Shown one piece after another: positions 26,538-35,670 of a DNA stretch of 55,862 nucleotides. Origin of the DNA: Burkholderia sp. TSV86 (GTDB taxonomy: Bacteria > Pseudomonadota > Gammaproteobacteria > Burkholderiales > Burkholderiaceae); contig NZ_LOWB01000074.1 of the NCBI RefSeq assembly GCF_001522865.1, positions 1 through 55,862 on the forward strand, in the 5' to 3' direction. How positions within the stretch are numbered: position 1 is the first letter of the stretch; every line of letters begins with the position of its first letter. The position numbers and the translations under genes are program-made. The notes beneath the pieces were generated by a model, which did no database searches, was not told the origin of the DNA, and saw nothing but the letters and a program-made list of their open reading frames with translations.

Positions 26538-27185
26538 ATGAGTCTGCATACATGGTGGCTGTTTGTCGCGACGGTATTCGTCGTATCGGCGATTCCCGGG
26601 CCGAACATGCTGCTCGTGATGACGCACGGCGCGCGCCACGGCTTGCAGCGTTCGACCGCGACGATGGCGGGCTGCCTGAGCGCGCTCGTCGCGATGCTGT
26701 CGGTATCCGCGGCGGGACTCGGCGTGTTTCTCGACGCGTGGCCGGCGATGTTCGACGCGCTGCGCTATGCGGGCGCCGCATATCTCGTCTATTTGGGTGT
26801 GAAGGCGTGGCGGGCGCGCGTCGACGAGAAAGGCGGCGCGCCGGGCGCCGAGCCGCGTGCGGGCGGCGCGTCCGCGGCCGAGGTGTCGCGCTGGGCGCTG
26901 TTTCGCAACGGTTTTCTCGTCGCGGGCAGCAACCCGAAGGCGATCCTGTTTGCCGCGGCGCTCCTGCCGCAGTTCATCGACGCGTCCGCCCCCACGTTGC
27001 CACAGTTCGGTATTCTCGTTGCGACGTTCGTGGTCATCGAGGTGAGCTGGTACATCGTCTACGCGTCGTTCGGCACGCGGATCGGCGCGACGCTCCGGAG
27101 CGCAAGTGTTGCCAAGGCGTTCAACCGGCTGACGGGCGGGATTTTCGTCGGCTTCGGCGCGATGATGGCGCTGGTGCGGCACTAG
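26538..27185 (+). CDS. LysE/RhtB-family translocator
   Basis: 215 residues with about six hydrophobic helices. The N-terminal half carries AIPGPNMLLVMTHGARHG, the conserved entry motif of LysE/RhtB amino-acid exporters, followed by LGVKAWRAR. A central charged loop (DEKGGAPGAEPRAGG) and NPKAILFAAALLPQF in the second half are also family marks. It should export an amino acid or related small metabolite; the substrate is unknown. Single gene. Confidence 0.88.
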   Translation: MSLHTWWLFVATVFVVSAIPGPNMLLVMTHGARHGLQRSTATMAGCLSALVAMLSVSAAGLGVFLDAWPAMFDALRYAGAAYLVYLGVKAWRARVDEKGGAPGAEPRAGGASAAEVSRWALFRNGFLVAGSNPKAILFAAALLPQFIDASAPTLPQFGILVATFVVIEVSWYIVYASFGTRIGATLRSASVAKAFNRLTGGIFVGFGAMMALVRH

Positions 27186-27629
27186 CGGGGGTGTCTCCGG
27201 TTTGCGATGGGCAGGCTGCCTGGGCCGCGCGGCCTTTGATGCGGGGCGCCGTTTTGCGGCGTTCCGGCTGACGCGTGTTTTACGTGGCTGCGCCCGCTGC
27301 CGGCTGCGGCCTGAGAAAATCAGTCCGGTTGTCCGGGCAGGCTTTACGTCGGCCGGCTGCCTGGCGCATGCGGCTGTTGACCGGCACGCGGCCTGGCGGC
27401 GTGCCGGCTGATACGATTCATACGCAAGATTTCGCACGCGAGATTCGCACGCGCCGCGCGGCTGCCGGCGGCCTTGCAAACAACCGGCTTGCCCACCGAT
27501 TTGGCATCGACAGTGGTCTGCCGCGCGTCGCGTCGGCGCAAGCGTCACTGGAGCTTGCCAACCTGTGCGACATTTACTGGCACTGGAGCCCGCCAACCGG
27601 TGCGACCTACCCGCCGACGGACCCTTCGC
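27186..27629. other. Intergenic region between convergent transporters
   Basis: About 440 bases with many GCCGGC words and imperfect inverted repeats, but no clear hairpin with T-tract and no supported gene. It separates the plus-strand LysE gene from the minus-strand MFS gene. Confidence 0.4.
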
Positions 27630-28922
27630 TCACCGCGCCTCGTGCCGCCAGTCCAGCATGAGCGCCGCCCACGCGAATCCAAACCCGAGCGCGCAAACTG
27701 CTCCCCATCCTGACCACGCCCACGCCGCGCCCGCGAGCATCGCGCCGAGCGCGCCGCCGACGAAGAAAAGCCCGACGAACAGACCGTTGAGCCGTCCACG
27801 CGCGGCCGGATTCAGCAGGTTGACCGCGCGCCGGCCAAGCGTCTGATCGACGACAACGCCCGCGTCGAGCACCGCCGCTCCGGCGACGAGCAGCGCCAGC
27901 GCGAGCGTTGGATGCGCGGCCGCGTCGAAGCCGCCCCAGCCCGCGCCCGCGATGCCCAGCGTAACGAGCGCAGCGAACATCGCCACATGCGCGCCGATGC
28001 GCGTGCCGCGCTCCCAGCCGAGGTCGCCCGCGCGGCCGGCGAACGGCGTGACGATCGCACCCGTCGCGCCGGCGAACGCGAACCACGCGATGCCATGCAG
28101 CCCGAGCCCGAATGGCGGTGCGGCCAGCCGCAGGCCGATTGCGGTCCAGAATGCGCTGAACGCGCCCATCGCCAGCGCCGCCGACAATGCGCAGCGCTGC
28201 AATACGCGCTCGGTCGCGACGAGTGTCCACAGCGAGCCGAGCAGCGTCGCATAGCGGGCCGACAGCGCCGGCGCGCGGCGCGGCAGCGTCACGGCCAGCA
28301 CGGCGGCGAGCGCGGCGTCGGCTGCGGCCGCTGCGCCGTAGAATGCGCGCCAGCCGGCCGTGCCGGCGATCAGGCTCGCGATCGGCCGCGACAGCAGGAT
28401 GCCGAGCATCAGGCCGCTCATCACGTTGCCGATCGCGCGGCCGCGCTGCGCGTCGGGCGCCATCGACGCCGCGATCGGCACGAGCATCTGGATCACGCTC
28501 GACGTCGCGCCCGCGACGAACACGGCGGCGAGCAACACCGCGCCGGAGCGCGTGACGGCGGGCAGCGCGAGCGTCGCCGCGCAGACGGCGAGCGCCGTGA
28601 CGATCAGCCGGCGGTTTTCGAGCAAATCGATGAGCGGCACGAGCAGCACGAGGCCGGCCGCGTAGCCGAGTTGCGGCAGCATCGCAACGAGCCCGGTGAG
28701 GCTCGCGGGAAGGCGAAGCTCGGTGCTGATCGGGCCGGTGAGCGGCTGGGCGGCGAACAGGTTGAGGATGATGACGCCGACGGTCGCGGAAAAGAACACG
28801 ATGAGCGCGGGCGTGAGCGACGGCGCCGCAGCGGCGCGGGATTCGCCGGGCGCCTGGGCGTCCGGTTCCACACGGGGCTTGCCGAGACAGGGTTCGGCGT
28901 GGAGATCGGTTGAGCGGTTCAT
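27630..28922 (-). CDS. MFS transporter, DHA1-like
   Basis: 430 residues, about 12 membrane segments after a hydrophilic 45-residue N-terminus. The family signature regions are IILNLFAAQPLTGPISTEL at helix 1, LVPLIDLLENRRLIV between helices 2 and 3, and QRGRAIGNVMSGLMLGILLSRP. The start is ATG 28922 (MNRSTDLHAE); a GTG 9 codons earlier is possible. Divergent from a LysR gene across a 110-base gap with LysR-type repeats, so it is probably that regulator's target. Efflux substrate unknown. Confidence 0.85.
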   Translation of the reverse strand: MNRSTDLHAEPCLGKPRVEPDAQAPGESRAAAAPSLTPALIVFFSATVGVIILNLFAAQPLTGPISTELRLPASLTGLVAMLPQLGYAAGLVLLVPLIDLLENRRLIVTALAVCAATLALPAVTRSGAVLLAAVFVAGATSSVIQMLVPIAASMAPDAQRGRAIGNVMSGLMLGILLSRPIASLIAGTAGWRAFYGAAAAADAALAAVLAVTLPRRAPALSARYATLLGSLWTLVATERVLQRCALSAALAMGAFSAFWTAIGLRLAAPPFGLGLHGIAWFAFAGATGAIVTPFAGRAGDLGWERGTRIGAHVAMFAALVTLGIAGAGWGGFDAAAHPTLALALLVAGAAVLDAGVVVDQTLGRRAVNLLNPAARGRLNGLFVGLFFVGGALGAMLAGAAWAWSGWGAVCALGFGFAWAALMLDWRHEAR

Positions 28923-28986
28923 CGATTGGGCCTCGAAAGGGAAAAGCACGAAGACACGAAGAGCCCAAATCGTAGAGATGCGTTAG

Positions 28987-29025
28987 TTATGCGACAATTG
29001 AAATATGTTCAATATGATTATGCGA
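28987..29025. promoter_or_regulatory. LysR-type operator in a divergent promoter
   Basis: A perfect inverted repeat ATTGAA-N5-TTCAAT (28997-29013) gives the T-N11-A pattern typical of LysR regulators. It is flanked by two copies of TTATGCGA (28987 and 29018), 31 bases apart, about three helical turns. It lies between the MFS and LysR starts. Confidence 0.65.
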
Positions 29026-29032
29026 GTTTGTT

Positions 29033-29971
29033 TTGAATACGCGTGATCTGCAAGCGTTCGTCGCGGTCGTCGACAGCGGCTCGATGGTCGCTGCCGCAAC
29101 CAAGCTCCACCTGACGCAGCCGGGCCTCACCCGCCGCGTACAGAACCTCGAGACGATGCTGGGCGTGCCGCTGCTCGACCGTCAGAGCAAGCCGCTCAGG
29201 CCGACCGCGGCGGGCCGCGAAGTCTATGCGCTCGCCCGCAACGTGCTGCGCTCGGTCGACGAACTGCTCGCCGTCGCCGCGCCCGGCAGCGAGCCGGCGG
29301 GCGAACTGCGGATCGGCGTGCCGCCGTTTCTGTCGGAGCTCGCGCTCGAAGGGCCGATAGACCGGCTGCGCGAAGCGTTTCCTCGGCTTACGCTGCGGAT
29401 CACGGCCGGCTGGTCGCCTGCACTATTGCAAAGCGTCGAGCGAGCCGCGCTCGACGCCGCCGCAGTGATGATGCCCGCGAGTTTCCCGATGCCGGATACG
29501 CTGGTATCGACGCTGCTCGGCACGCAGCCGACCGTGCTCGTCGCCGCGCGCGAATTTGCGCTGCCGCCGGGGCCGCTGCCGCTCGACACGCTCGCGCGCT
29601 ATCCGTGGGTGCTGAGCCAGGACGGCTGCGGGATGCGCTCGGCGCTCAGCCGCGCGTTCAGCGCGGCGGGGTTGCCGTTCGACGTCGCGGTTGAGGCGTT
29701 CGGCTCGGATTTGCAGCTCTCGCTCGTGGCGCGCGGCGCGGGGCTGGGTATCGCGGCGGCGTCGGCGCTGGCGCGCGGCCCGCACCGGGCGGCGTTGAAG
29801 GTGATCGAAGCGCCGGAAATCGAGCCGGGGATCAACGTATGGCTCGTGCACGGCGTGCTGCCGGGGCGGCAGATGCGCCCGGTCGAGCTGCTGCGCGACC
29901 AATTGAGCGCGGTGCTGGAAGCGGAAAATGGCGCGCAAACCGCGCTGGCGGCGCGGCTGCCGGTGCATTAG
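29033..29971 (+). CDS. LysR-family transcriptional regulator
   Basis: 312 residues with an N-terminal winged helix-turn-helix (LQAFVAVVDSGSMVAAATKLHLTQPGL split over residues 5-31, then RRVQNLE) and a periplasmic-binding-like effector domain (GELRIGVPPFLSELALEGP onward). The start is TTG 29033; the nearest upstream ATG (29019) is out of frame. It is divergent from the MFS exporter and most likely controls it and itself. Effector unknown. Confidence 0.88.
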   Translation: MNTRDLQAFVAVVDSGSMVAAATKLHLTQPGLTRRVQNLETMLGVPLLDRQSKPLRPTAAGREVYALARNVLRSVDELLAVAAPGSEPAGELRIGVPPFLSELALEGPIDRLREAFPRLTLRITAGWSPALLQSVERAALDAAAVMMPASFPMPDTLVSTLLGTQPTVLVAAREFALPPGPLPLDTLARYPWVLSQDGCGMRSALSRAFSAAGLPFDVAVEAFGSDLQLSLVARGAGLGIAAASALARGPHRAALKVIEAPEIEPGINVWLVHGVLPGRQMRPVELLRDQLSAVLEAENGAQTALAARLPVH

Positions 29972-30014
29972 AGCAGTCGCTCGAGGGAAAATCCGTATTT
30001 TCACGACGGAAATG

Positions 30015-30043
30015 TTGCAACGCGTCAAAGGATGTCATATAGT
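30015..30043 (+). promoter_or_regulatory. Sigma-70 promoter of candidate sRNA
   Basis: TTGCAA (30015-30020) and TATAGT (30038-30043) are separated by exactly 17 bases. The -10 box matches five of six consensus positions. Transcription would start near 30050, only about 32 bases before a strong terminator stem and with no ORF in between. Confidence 0.65.
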
Positions 30044-30049
30044 ACGAAC

Positions 30050-30109
30050 TGTCTCCTCCATGTCTCCTCTGATATGGATTCAGCCCGCCTTTTCAGGCGG
30101 GCTTTTTTT
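30050..30109 (+). ncRNA. Candidate ~60-nt trans-acting sRNA with two anti-Shine-Dalgarno boxes
   Basis: Between a good promoter and an intrinsic terminator lies a short non-coding stretch with two direct copies of TGTCTCCTC (30050 and 30061). In RNA these are UGUCUCCUC single-stranded boxes complementary to GGAGGAGACA-type ribosome sites. A terminator hairpin with seven T ends it. This layout (CU-rich seed, short linker, terminator) is that of small antisense regulators acting on mRNA ribosome sites. An alternative is that the terminator simply ends the upstream LysR transcript, but this does not explain the promoter or the repeats. Confidence 0.6.
30082..30109 (+). terminator. Intrinsic terminator (sRNA candidate / LysR gene)
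   Basis: Nine-base perfect stem (30082-30090 with 30095-30103), TTTC loop, then a T-tract to 30109. It points to the plus strand; on the minus strand no T-run follows, so it does not serve the converging ompW gene. Confidence 0.92.
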
Positions 30110-30133
30110 CGTCCGGCGATCGGGGAGCCGCGC

Positions 30134-30964
30134 TCAGAACTTGTACGACATCCCCAGGTAGCTGATGAGGGGATCGGCTTTCAAGTCCGATTTCGATTCC
30201 GCGAGCGTCGTGCCGTCGGCCGCCTTGATCGTCACGGTCGATGTCGTCTTCAGCGGGATGTACGTGACCGACGCGACGAGCCCCCAGTGATCGGTGATGT
30301 TGTACGTAAGGCCCGCGTTGAACACCGGCTGCCACGACGACGACGCCTTTACCGACACCTGCGTGAGCCCCGGTTTGCCCGCGCCTGCGGCAAGAATCGC
30401 GCCGAGATTGTCCTGCGTCTGCTTGATGAAGTTCGTGTTGAGTTGCAAGTCGCTGAACCAGTTGTACGACACGCCGATGCCGACGAACGGTCGGAACCTG
30501 GTCGTTGGTTGACCGAAGTAATACTGAAACACGACGGCCGGACTCCACTGCCGCACGCTCTTCACGTTCGGATTGACTTGCGCGAGCCCGATGTTTTGCG
30601 TACCGAGCGCGCCCGCCGGGCCAGGCGGGACGATCGTGCCGCGCCCCTTGACCGAGAACACGGGCGGCACGCCCGCCACGGATGTCACCGCGATGTGGTC
30701 GGTCACGAAATGGCTGATCGTCATGCCGAGCGTGTCCGAGCCGCTCGTGCGCAGCCCCGTGCCTTCCGACGTGAACGACGGCGGCAGCCGCAGCGGCGTG
30801 TTGATCGGCGTAGGCGCGACGTGGGTCGTGAGCGGCGTGCTGCTTTGCTGCGGCATCACGTGAAACCAGCCGAGCGTGATGACGTTGCTGCCCGCGCTTT
30901 GCGCATGCGCGGCGAATGGGGCCAGCGCGGCGGCGCCGAGCGCCGCGCGGAGTGCTTTTTTCAT
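30134..30964 (-). CDS. OmpW-family outer membrane protein
   Basis: 276 residues with a signal peptide (cleavage after AHA, residue 21). An eight-stranded beta-barrel pattern follows: ITLGWFHVMPQ, LGMTISHFVTDHIAV, SPAVVFQYYFGQ, RPFVGIGVSYNWFSD, FNAGLTYNITDHWGLVASVTYIPL, and a terminal YLGMSYKF with the C-terminal Phe of outer-membrane proteins. These are typical OmpW features. It is the last gene of a three-gene unit, starting 16 bases after the second DUF2957 gene, with GGAGG before the ATG. Confidence 0.9.
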   Translation of the reverse strand: MKKALRAALGAAALAPFAAHAQSAGSNVITLGWFHVMPQQSSTPLTTHVAPTPINTPLRLPPSFTSEGTGLRTSGSDTLGMTISHFVTDHIAVTSVAGVPPVFSVKGRGTIVPPGPAGALGTQNIGLAQVNPNVKSVRQWSPAVVFQYYFGQPTTRFRPFVGIGVSYNWFSDLQLNTNFIKQTQDNLGAILAAGAGKPGLTQVSVKASSSWQPVFNAGLTYNITDHWGLVASVTYIPLKTTSTVTIKAADGTTLAESKSDLKADPLISYLGMSYKF

Positions 30965-30980
30965 ACGGCCTCCCGGTCGC

Positions 30981-32228
30981 TTATTGCACGAACGCGCCGA
31001 TCGTGAAATACGGCGACGACGAATTGGACGTGTCGAGGAAGCCGAACACCCCGCCCGTGAAAATGAACTTGCCGGTTGGCGCGGAGCTGCCCGCTCCGAC
31101 GTGTGTCGACGTGATCGTGCCCGGCACCGCCTGCGTGTAGTCGAGGTTCAGCGCGGTCGCGAGCGACGCCTGCGACGCGTTGAACGGATCGAGCAGCGTC
31201 GCCTGCGTGTTGGTCAGCGCGGTCGTCCGATAGTCGAACTGGCTGTCCACGCCGATGTACTCGCCGTTTTGCGAGCCGGTCGTGAGCGCCGTTTGCGGCG
31301 ACAGGATCGAGATGCTCGCCTCGTCGTCGGCGGTGAGGCCCGGCACGCCGTTCGCGTCCGGCGTCGGGCCGGGGTTAGCGACGCCCGTGCGGATCATGAT
31401 CGGCACCAGCTGGTTGCGCAGCTTGCCGACGATCACGAAGCCCTTGGCCTGCGGTACCGTCGCGAGCGTCGGTTTTGCCTGGCTCTGGAGGTGATCGGTC
31501 TCGAACGCGCCCGTGCCGTTGCGCGATTGCACGAAGTTCGTGCCGGGCTGGCGGCAGGAGCCGGCGTAGATGCCAGTCGAATCGCAGCGGGTCCATGTGC
31601 CGTTCGCGTTGATCGTGACCTTCGCATCGATCGTGACGGGCGCGAAATTTTGCGAGCCGACCTGGCCGTAACCGAGCTGACTGTACGTGCCGGCAAGATT
31701 CGCGACGTTGGTCTCGAGCGACGAGAACGCGATGAACGGGTAGTACGGGAATTTCGTGTCGGGAATCGCGCCTTGTCCGAGCAGGCCGCCATACTGGATT
31801 TCCTTGCCCGGAACCGTGCCGCCGACGACACCTATTCCGAGGAAGATCCGCGCCGGGCGGTTCGGGTCGAGACTTGCGCCGTTCAGGCGGAACGCGCAGT
31901 TATTGAGTTTTTGCGTCGGCAGCAGCGTCTCATGTGTGAGCGTGCCGCTCTGGACGGTGCCTGCGCGTGTCGGCGCGGCGGTGCCCGTGGTTTGCGGAAC
32001 TGGCGACTCGACGAACGTGATTTGCCAGATCATCTTTGCCGTGTCGATTTGCAGCTTGACGAGTTCGCCGCTGCCGCTGCCGCCCGTATAGACCGTGCCG
32101 TAATCGACCGTCGACGGACAGAGCGGCGTCTCGACGACAGGCTGCGCCTCGCTGCTGTTGTCCGCGCCGCCGCATGCCGAAATGAGGGGGGTAGCGCAGG
32201 CCAGCGCCAGAATGACGTTCCGCTTCAT
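30981..32228 (-). CDS. DUF2957-family lipoprotein (second copy)
   Basis: 415 residues. Signal peptide with lipobox LISAC (Cys19), then a Gly/Ser linker and a single long domain. Conserved stretches shared with the upstream paralogue are TTGTxxPxRAGT, FPYYPFIAFSS, GTYSQLGYG near a Cys pair, and a C-terminal PYFTIGAFVQ. I recognise the pair as DUF2957 proteins, known to me mainly from Burkholderia; the function is unknown. It is probably anchored to the outer membrane and lies 16 bases before ompW, so a shared job at the outer membrane is plausible. Strong GGAGGAG ribosome site. Confidence 0.75.
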   Translation of the reverse strand: MKRNVILALACATPLISACGGADNSSEAQPVVETPLCPSTVDYGTVYTGGSGSGELVKLQIDTAKMIWQITFVESPVPQTTGTAAPTRAGTVQSGTLTHETLLPTQKLNNCAFRLNGASLDPNRPARIFLGIGVVGGTVPGKEIQYGGLLGQGAIPDTKFPYYPFIAFSSLETNVANLAGTYSQLGYGQVGSQNFAPVTIDAKVTINANGTWTRCDSTGIYAGSCRQPGTNFVQSRNGTGAFETDHLQSQAKPTLATVPQAKGFVIVGKLRNQLVPIMIRTGVANPGPTPDANGVPGLTADDEASISILSPQTALTTGSQNGEYIGVDSQFDYRTTALTNTQATLLDPFNASQASLATALNLDYTQAVPGTITSTHVGAGSSAPTGKFIFTGGVFGFLDTSNSSSPYFTIGAFVQ

Positions 32229-32368
32229 GATGCTCCTCCAAACTCCACAAAATTGTCGTTATGCGGCGGCCGGCTTCCTGTCGGCCGCTCGTCGTCGGGC
32301 TGGCTGCGGGCGGCGCGGCTGCGCGGCATTCGCGCGCGCCGCCGCGCAGCTGCGCTCCCAAGCGCCCG

Positions 32369-33772
32369 CTACTTGCTGACTTGCGCGCCCACGCCGAAGT
32401 AAGGCGCGGACGGCGTTTGTCCGGCGATCGCCGAGCTTTGCGTGATGCCACCGTTGACGGTGCCCTGGATCAGCGCCGCATAGAGGCCGCCGCTCGCGAT
32501 CACGTAGCCGGTCGACGCGGGCGAGCCCGACGTCGAGGCGCCGAGCAGGCCGGGCGTCGACTGGCCGTAGTCGAGGCTGAAGCCCGTTTCCGCTTGCTGC
32601 GTGCTCGGATTGACGAACGTGCCCGCCGCCGCCTTGATCACCGTTGCCGTGTATTTGAAGTTCGAGTCGGCGCCGGCATAGCCGCCGTCGATGCCGCCCG
32701 ACGCAATCGCCTTCGCGAGTCCGAGCACCGCGATGCCGGATTCGTCGTCGACCTTCGCGTCCAGATGCAGCGGCGGCGTGCCGAGGTTGACGTCGCCCGT
32801 GCGCACGACCACCGGCACGGTCGCGCCGTTCAGTTGGCCGAGCACCATGTGCGCGCTCGCCGATTGGCCCGTCGCGCCGACGATCGGCAATTTCGTTTGC
32901 GGCAGGATCTGCGCAGCCTGGGCGCTGTTGAAGTAGCCGTTGCCGCTTACGGTCCACGGCTTGCCCGTCGTCATGCAGCCCGACGCGCTCGTGGAGGTGC
33001 AAGCGCCGTTCGCATCGAACGTTTCGCTCGAATTGATCCCCTGCGTCGCATAGCTGGCCGACGGCACCGAGTGATAGATCAGCGCGTTGTACGTGCCGGG
33101 CAGTTTCGAGAGATCGGTCGTCGTGTTTGCGAAGCCGAGGAACGGATAGAAGTCGAAGTGACGTTGCGGCACTTGGCCGATGTTCTGCAACAGGCCCGGA
33201 ATGATCGTCAGGCCGCTGAACTGGATCGTCGCGCCGGGAATGCCGCCGCCCGCAACGCCGAAGCCGATCAGGATCATCGGCGGGTTCGCCTGGTTGAAAT
33301 CGGCGGCGGTCGAGTAAGCCGCGCCGGACGGCGACGTGCCGCTGCCGGGCAGCAGCACGAACGCGCAGCGCGTTTGTTCGGCCGTCGGCAGCGTGCCGGT
33401 GGGCGGATGCGTGACTTGGCCCGTGATCGTCGTGCCGGCGCGCGACGGCGTGACGGTGCCAGTCGTGAGCGGAACCGGCGATTCGAGCCACTTGAGCGTG
33501 TACGTCATCGCGGTCGCGTTGATGTTCAGGCTGACGATCTCACCGCCACCCGCGCCGCCCAGATACGTGCTGCTGCCGATATCCGCATTCGCCGGGCAGA
33601 GCGCCGTGTTGGCGGGAGTCGAGCTTGGCGGGCCTTGCACGCCGCAGCTCGCGCCGGAGCATTGCGGAACATCGATGGCGGCAGGGGAGCCGCCGCCGCC
33701 GCCACTGCACGCGACGAGCATCGGGGTAAGGGCCATGGCCATTGCCACCCCTTTTGAAAAGGCTTCCGACAT
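32369..33772 (-). CDS. DUF2957-family lipoprotein (first copy)
   Basis: 467 residues, first gene of the DUF2957-DUF2957-ompW unit. A longer N-terminal signal region ends in the lipobox LVAC (Cys22), followed by a Gly/Ser tract. The domain has LTTGTVTPSRAGTTI, FDFYPFLGFANTTTDLSKLPGTYN (around 33160-33090), a CTSTSASGC pair, and the C-terminal PYFGVGAQVSK that matches the second copy. The two are clear tandem paralogues from an old duplication. Function unknown; surface or periplasmic lipoprotein. TTGGAGACAG precedes the ATG. Confidence 0.75.
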   Translation of the reverse strand: MSEAFSKGVAMAMALTPMLVACSGGGGGSPAAIDVPQCSGASCGVQGPPSSTPANTALCPANADIGSSTYLGGAGGGEIVSLNINATAMTYTLKWLESPVPLTTGTVTPSRAGTTITGQVTHPPTGTLPTAEQTRCAFVLLPGSGTSPSGAAYSTAADFNQANPPMILIGFGVAGGGIPGATIQFSGLTIIPGLLQNIGQVPQRHFDFYPFLGFANTTTDLSKLPGTYNALIYHSVPSASYATQGINSSETFDANGACTSTSASGCMTTGKPWTVSGNGYFNSAQAAQILPQTKLPIVGATGQSASAHMVLGQLNGATVPVVVRTGDVNLGTPPLHLDAKVDDESGIAVLGLAKAIASGGIDGGYAGADSNFKYTATVIKAAAGTFVNPSTQQAETGFSLDYGQSTPGLLGASTSGSPASTGYVIASGGLYAALIQGTVNGGITQSSAIAGQTPSAPYFGVGAQVSK

Positions 33773-34212
33773 GCCTCTGTCTCCAATGTGCTTATTTGTT
33801 TCAATAATTTGGACATATCGCTTTTTCCTGTCAATCGATGGAATCGTCTAAATGGGCGGACTTAAACGATTCAAGGTGGTTGGCAGCCCGAAATGATGGG
33901 TCGTGACGACGGAAATTAAAACGGAAAGGGTGTTTGATATTTCCGTGCGGCCCCCGAGGAGTGTTGTTTTTTTGAGGTTTTATCGGGGTTTTTGCGGATC
34001 GCCTCGGGCGTTTCAAGCGTGGATCAGGTGAATCCCTATTCGGGATAGTCATTAAATCGATAATTCTTTGTGACTTGCTTTTGGTTAATTCGAAAATTTG
34101 TGAATATATGTAAACGGCCCGGTATTATTTTAATTGCTTGCGGCTTTAATGCGGCATGAAAAAGCCGGCCTTGCGGGCCGGCTCGTTATCGCACGTTGCA
34201 ATCCGTGGGGGG
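33773..34212. other. Promoter region of the DUF2957 operon and argC 3' region
   Basis: The left part (33773-33860) should hold the minus-strand promoter of the DUF2957 unit. The centre is unusually AT-rich (34060-34140) for this chromosome. No ORF or RNA with clear signals was found. At 34159-34183 the argC terminator lies in the reverse direction. Confidence 0.45.
34159..34183 (-). terminator. argC terminator
   Basis: On the minus strand an 8-base perfect stem (34163-34170 with 34176-34183) is followed by five T, 30 bases after the argC stop. Confidence 0.85.
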
Positions 34213-35157
34213 TTAGCGCTTGAGCCCAGTGTCCTCGGCCACGCCGACGTTGAGGTTCATGCATTGAATCGCCGCGCCCGACGCGCCTTTGCCCAGGTTG
34301 TCGAGGCGTGCGACGGTTACGAAGCGTTCCGCCGTGCCGAACACGAACAGGTCGACGCGGTTCGTGTCGTTGCTCGCCTGTACGTCGAAGAAGCCTTCAT
34401 CGAGATTCTCCGCCGCGTCGAACGGCGCGACCCGCACGAAGGCCTCGCCCGCGTAGTGCTCGGCGAGCGTGTGCTGGATGTCCTGCGGCGTCGCGCGTTT
34501 CGCGAGCTGGGCCGGCGTGAAGTACGTGGTGACGGCGAGACCCTTGTAGAACGGCCCGACGATCGGCGTGAAGAGCGGCGCGTTCGCGAGGCCGGTATGC
34601 GCGGCCATCTCGGGCAGATGCTTGTGCGTGAGGCCGAGCGCATACGGGCGCGGGCTCGCGAGCTTGACGCCGCCTGCCTCGTAGTCCGCGATCATCTTCT
34701 TGCCGCCGCCGCTATAGCCGGTGATCGAATAGCTGTGCGCGGAGAAGTCCGGCGCGACGATACCCGCATCGACGAGCGGACGCATCGCCAGTACGAACGC
34801 CGATGCGTGGCAGCCGGGCACCGCGATGCGCTTGGTGGTGCGGATACGCTCGCGTTGCGCGCGGTTCAGCTCGGGCAGGCCGTAAGCCCAATCCGCGCTC
34901 GTGCGGAACGCGGTGCTCGCGTCGATCAGCGTCGTGTGCGGATTGTCGACGAGCGCCGCCGATTCGCGCGACGCGGCGTCGGGCAGACATAGAAACGTGA
35001 CGTCCGACGCGTTGATCAGGCGGCGGCGCTCGCCGACGTCTTTGCGCTTCGCTTCGTCGATGCGCAGGATTTCGATGTCGCCGCGCGCGGACAAATATTC
35101 GAAGATCTTCAGGCCCGTCGTGCCTTCCTGGCCGTCGACAAAAACTTTCGTGCTCAT
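34213..35157 (-). CDS. argC: N-acetyl-gamma-glutamyl-phosphate reductase, type 2
   Basis: 314 residues; reduces N-acetylglutamyl-phosphate to the semialdehyde in arginine synthesis. The N-terminal dinucleotide motif is [18 protein letters not shown] and the catalytic Cys116 lies in VPGCHASAF. The substrate region is [14 protein letters not shown] and the His near the end is in [10 protein letters not shown]. The short length (about 313) marks the type 2 branch rather than the 340-residue type 1. The start ATG 35157 fits; the longer open frame upstream is non-homologous. Single gene with its own terminator. Confidence 0.93.
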   Translation of the reverse strand: MSTKVFVDGQEGTTGLKIFEYLSARGDIEILRIDEAKRKDVGERRRLINASDVTFLCLPDAASRESAALVDNPHTTLIDASTAFRTSADWAYGLPELNRAQRERIRTTKRIAVPGCHASAFVLAMRPLVDAGIVAPDFSAHSYSITGYSGGGKKMIADYEAGGVKLASPRPYALGLTHKHLPEMAAHTGLANAPLFTPIVGPFYKGLAVTTYFTPAQLAKRATPQDIQHTLAEHYAGEAFVRVAPFDAAENLDEGFFDVQASNDTNRVDLFVFGTAERFVTVARLDNLGKGASGAAIQCMNLNVGVAEDTGLKR

Positions 35158-35670
35158 CTCGCTCTCGCTGGATTGCGCTGGATCGGAACGGCCGGCGTGA
35201 CGCCGCCGCGAGAAAACCGCTATTTTAAGATGCAACGCGCGGCATCGTAACCGGATTGGCGGGAAAAATACCGCTGGATGATCCCGCTCGCCGCCGCGAG
35301 TGCCGGATCTGCGCCATTCGTCGATCCGGCCCTGCTCTGTTTGCACCTCCGGTTGGCGCGGCTGCCGGCGGCGGCGCGCCAGCCGGACCGCACGAGCGGG
35401 TTGCGCTCGTTGACCCGGCCCCGATTTTGGGGCGATCAGTGTTGCCTATCGAGCGCCGGCGGCGCGGCTGCCGACGCGCGCCGATCACTTGCTTGCTCCG
35501 CGGCCGGCAACGGTGGCGCGCCGATCAGGATATCGACGCCCGCTATGCCCGCAGACCGGTTGCAGTCTTGAGCGATTGGTATTGCCGGCCGGCCGCGGCT
35601 TGGCTGCCGGCGAGCGCCGGCTGCACCACGTGAGCGCGGTTGCCCGCGAGCCCGGCGCGCGCCGGGCCGA
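35158..35670. other. Intergenic region, no gene seen
   Basis: About 510 bases. The first 60 are the argC upstream region. The rest is GC-rich with scattered CCGGC words and no ribosome site, terminator or recognisable protein. Confidence 0.4.
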
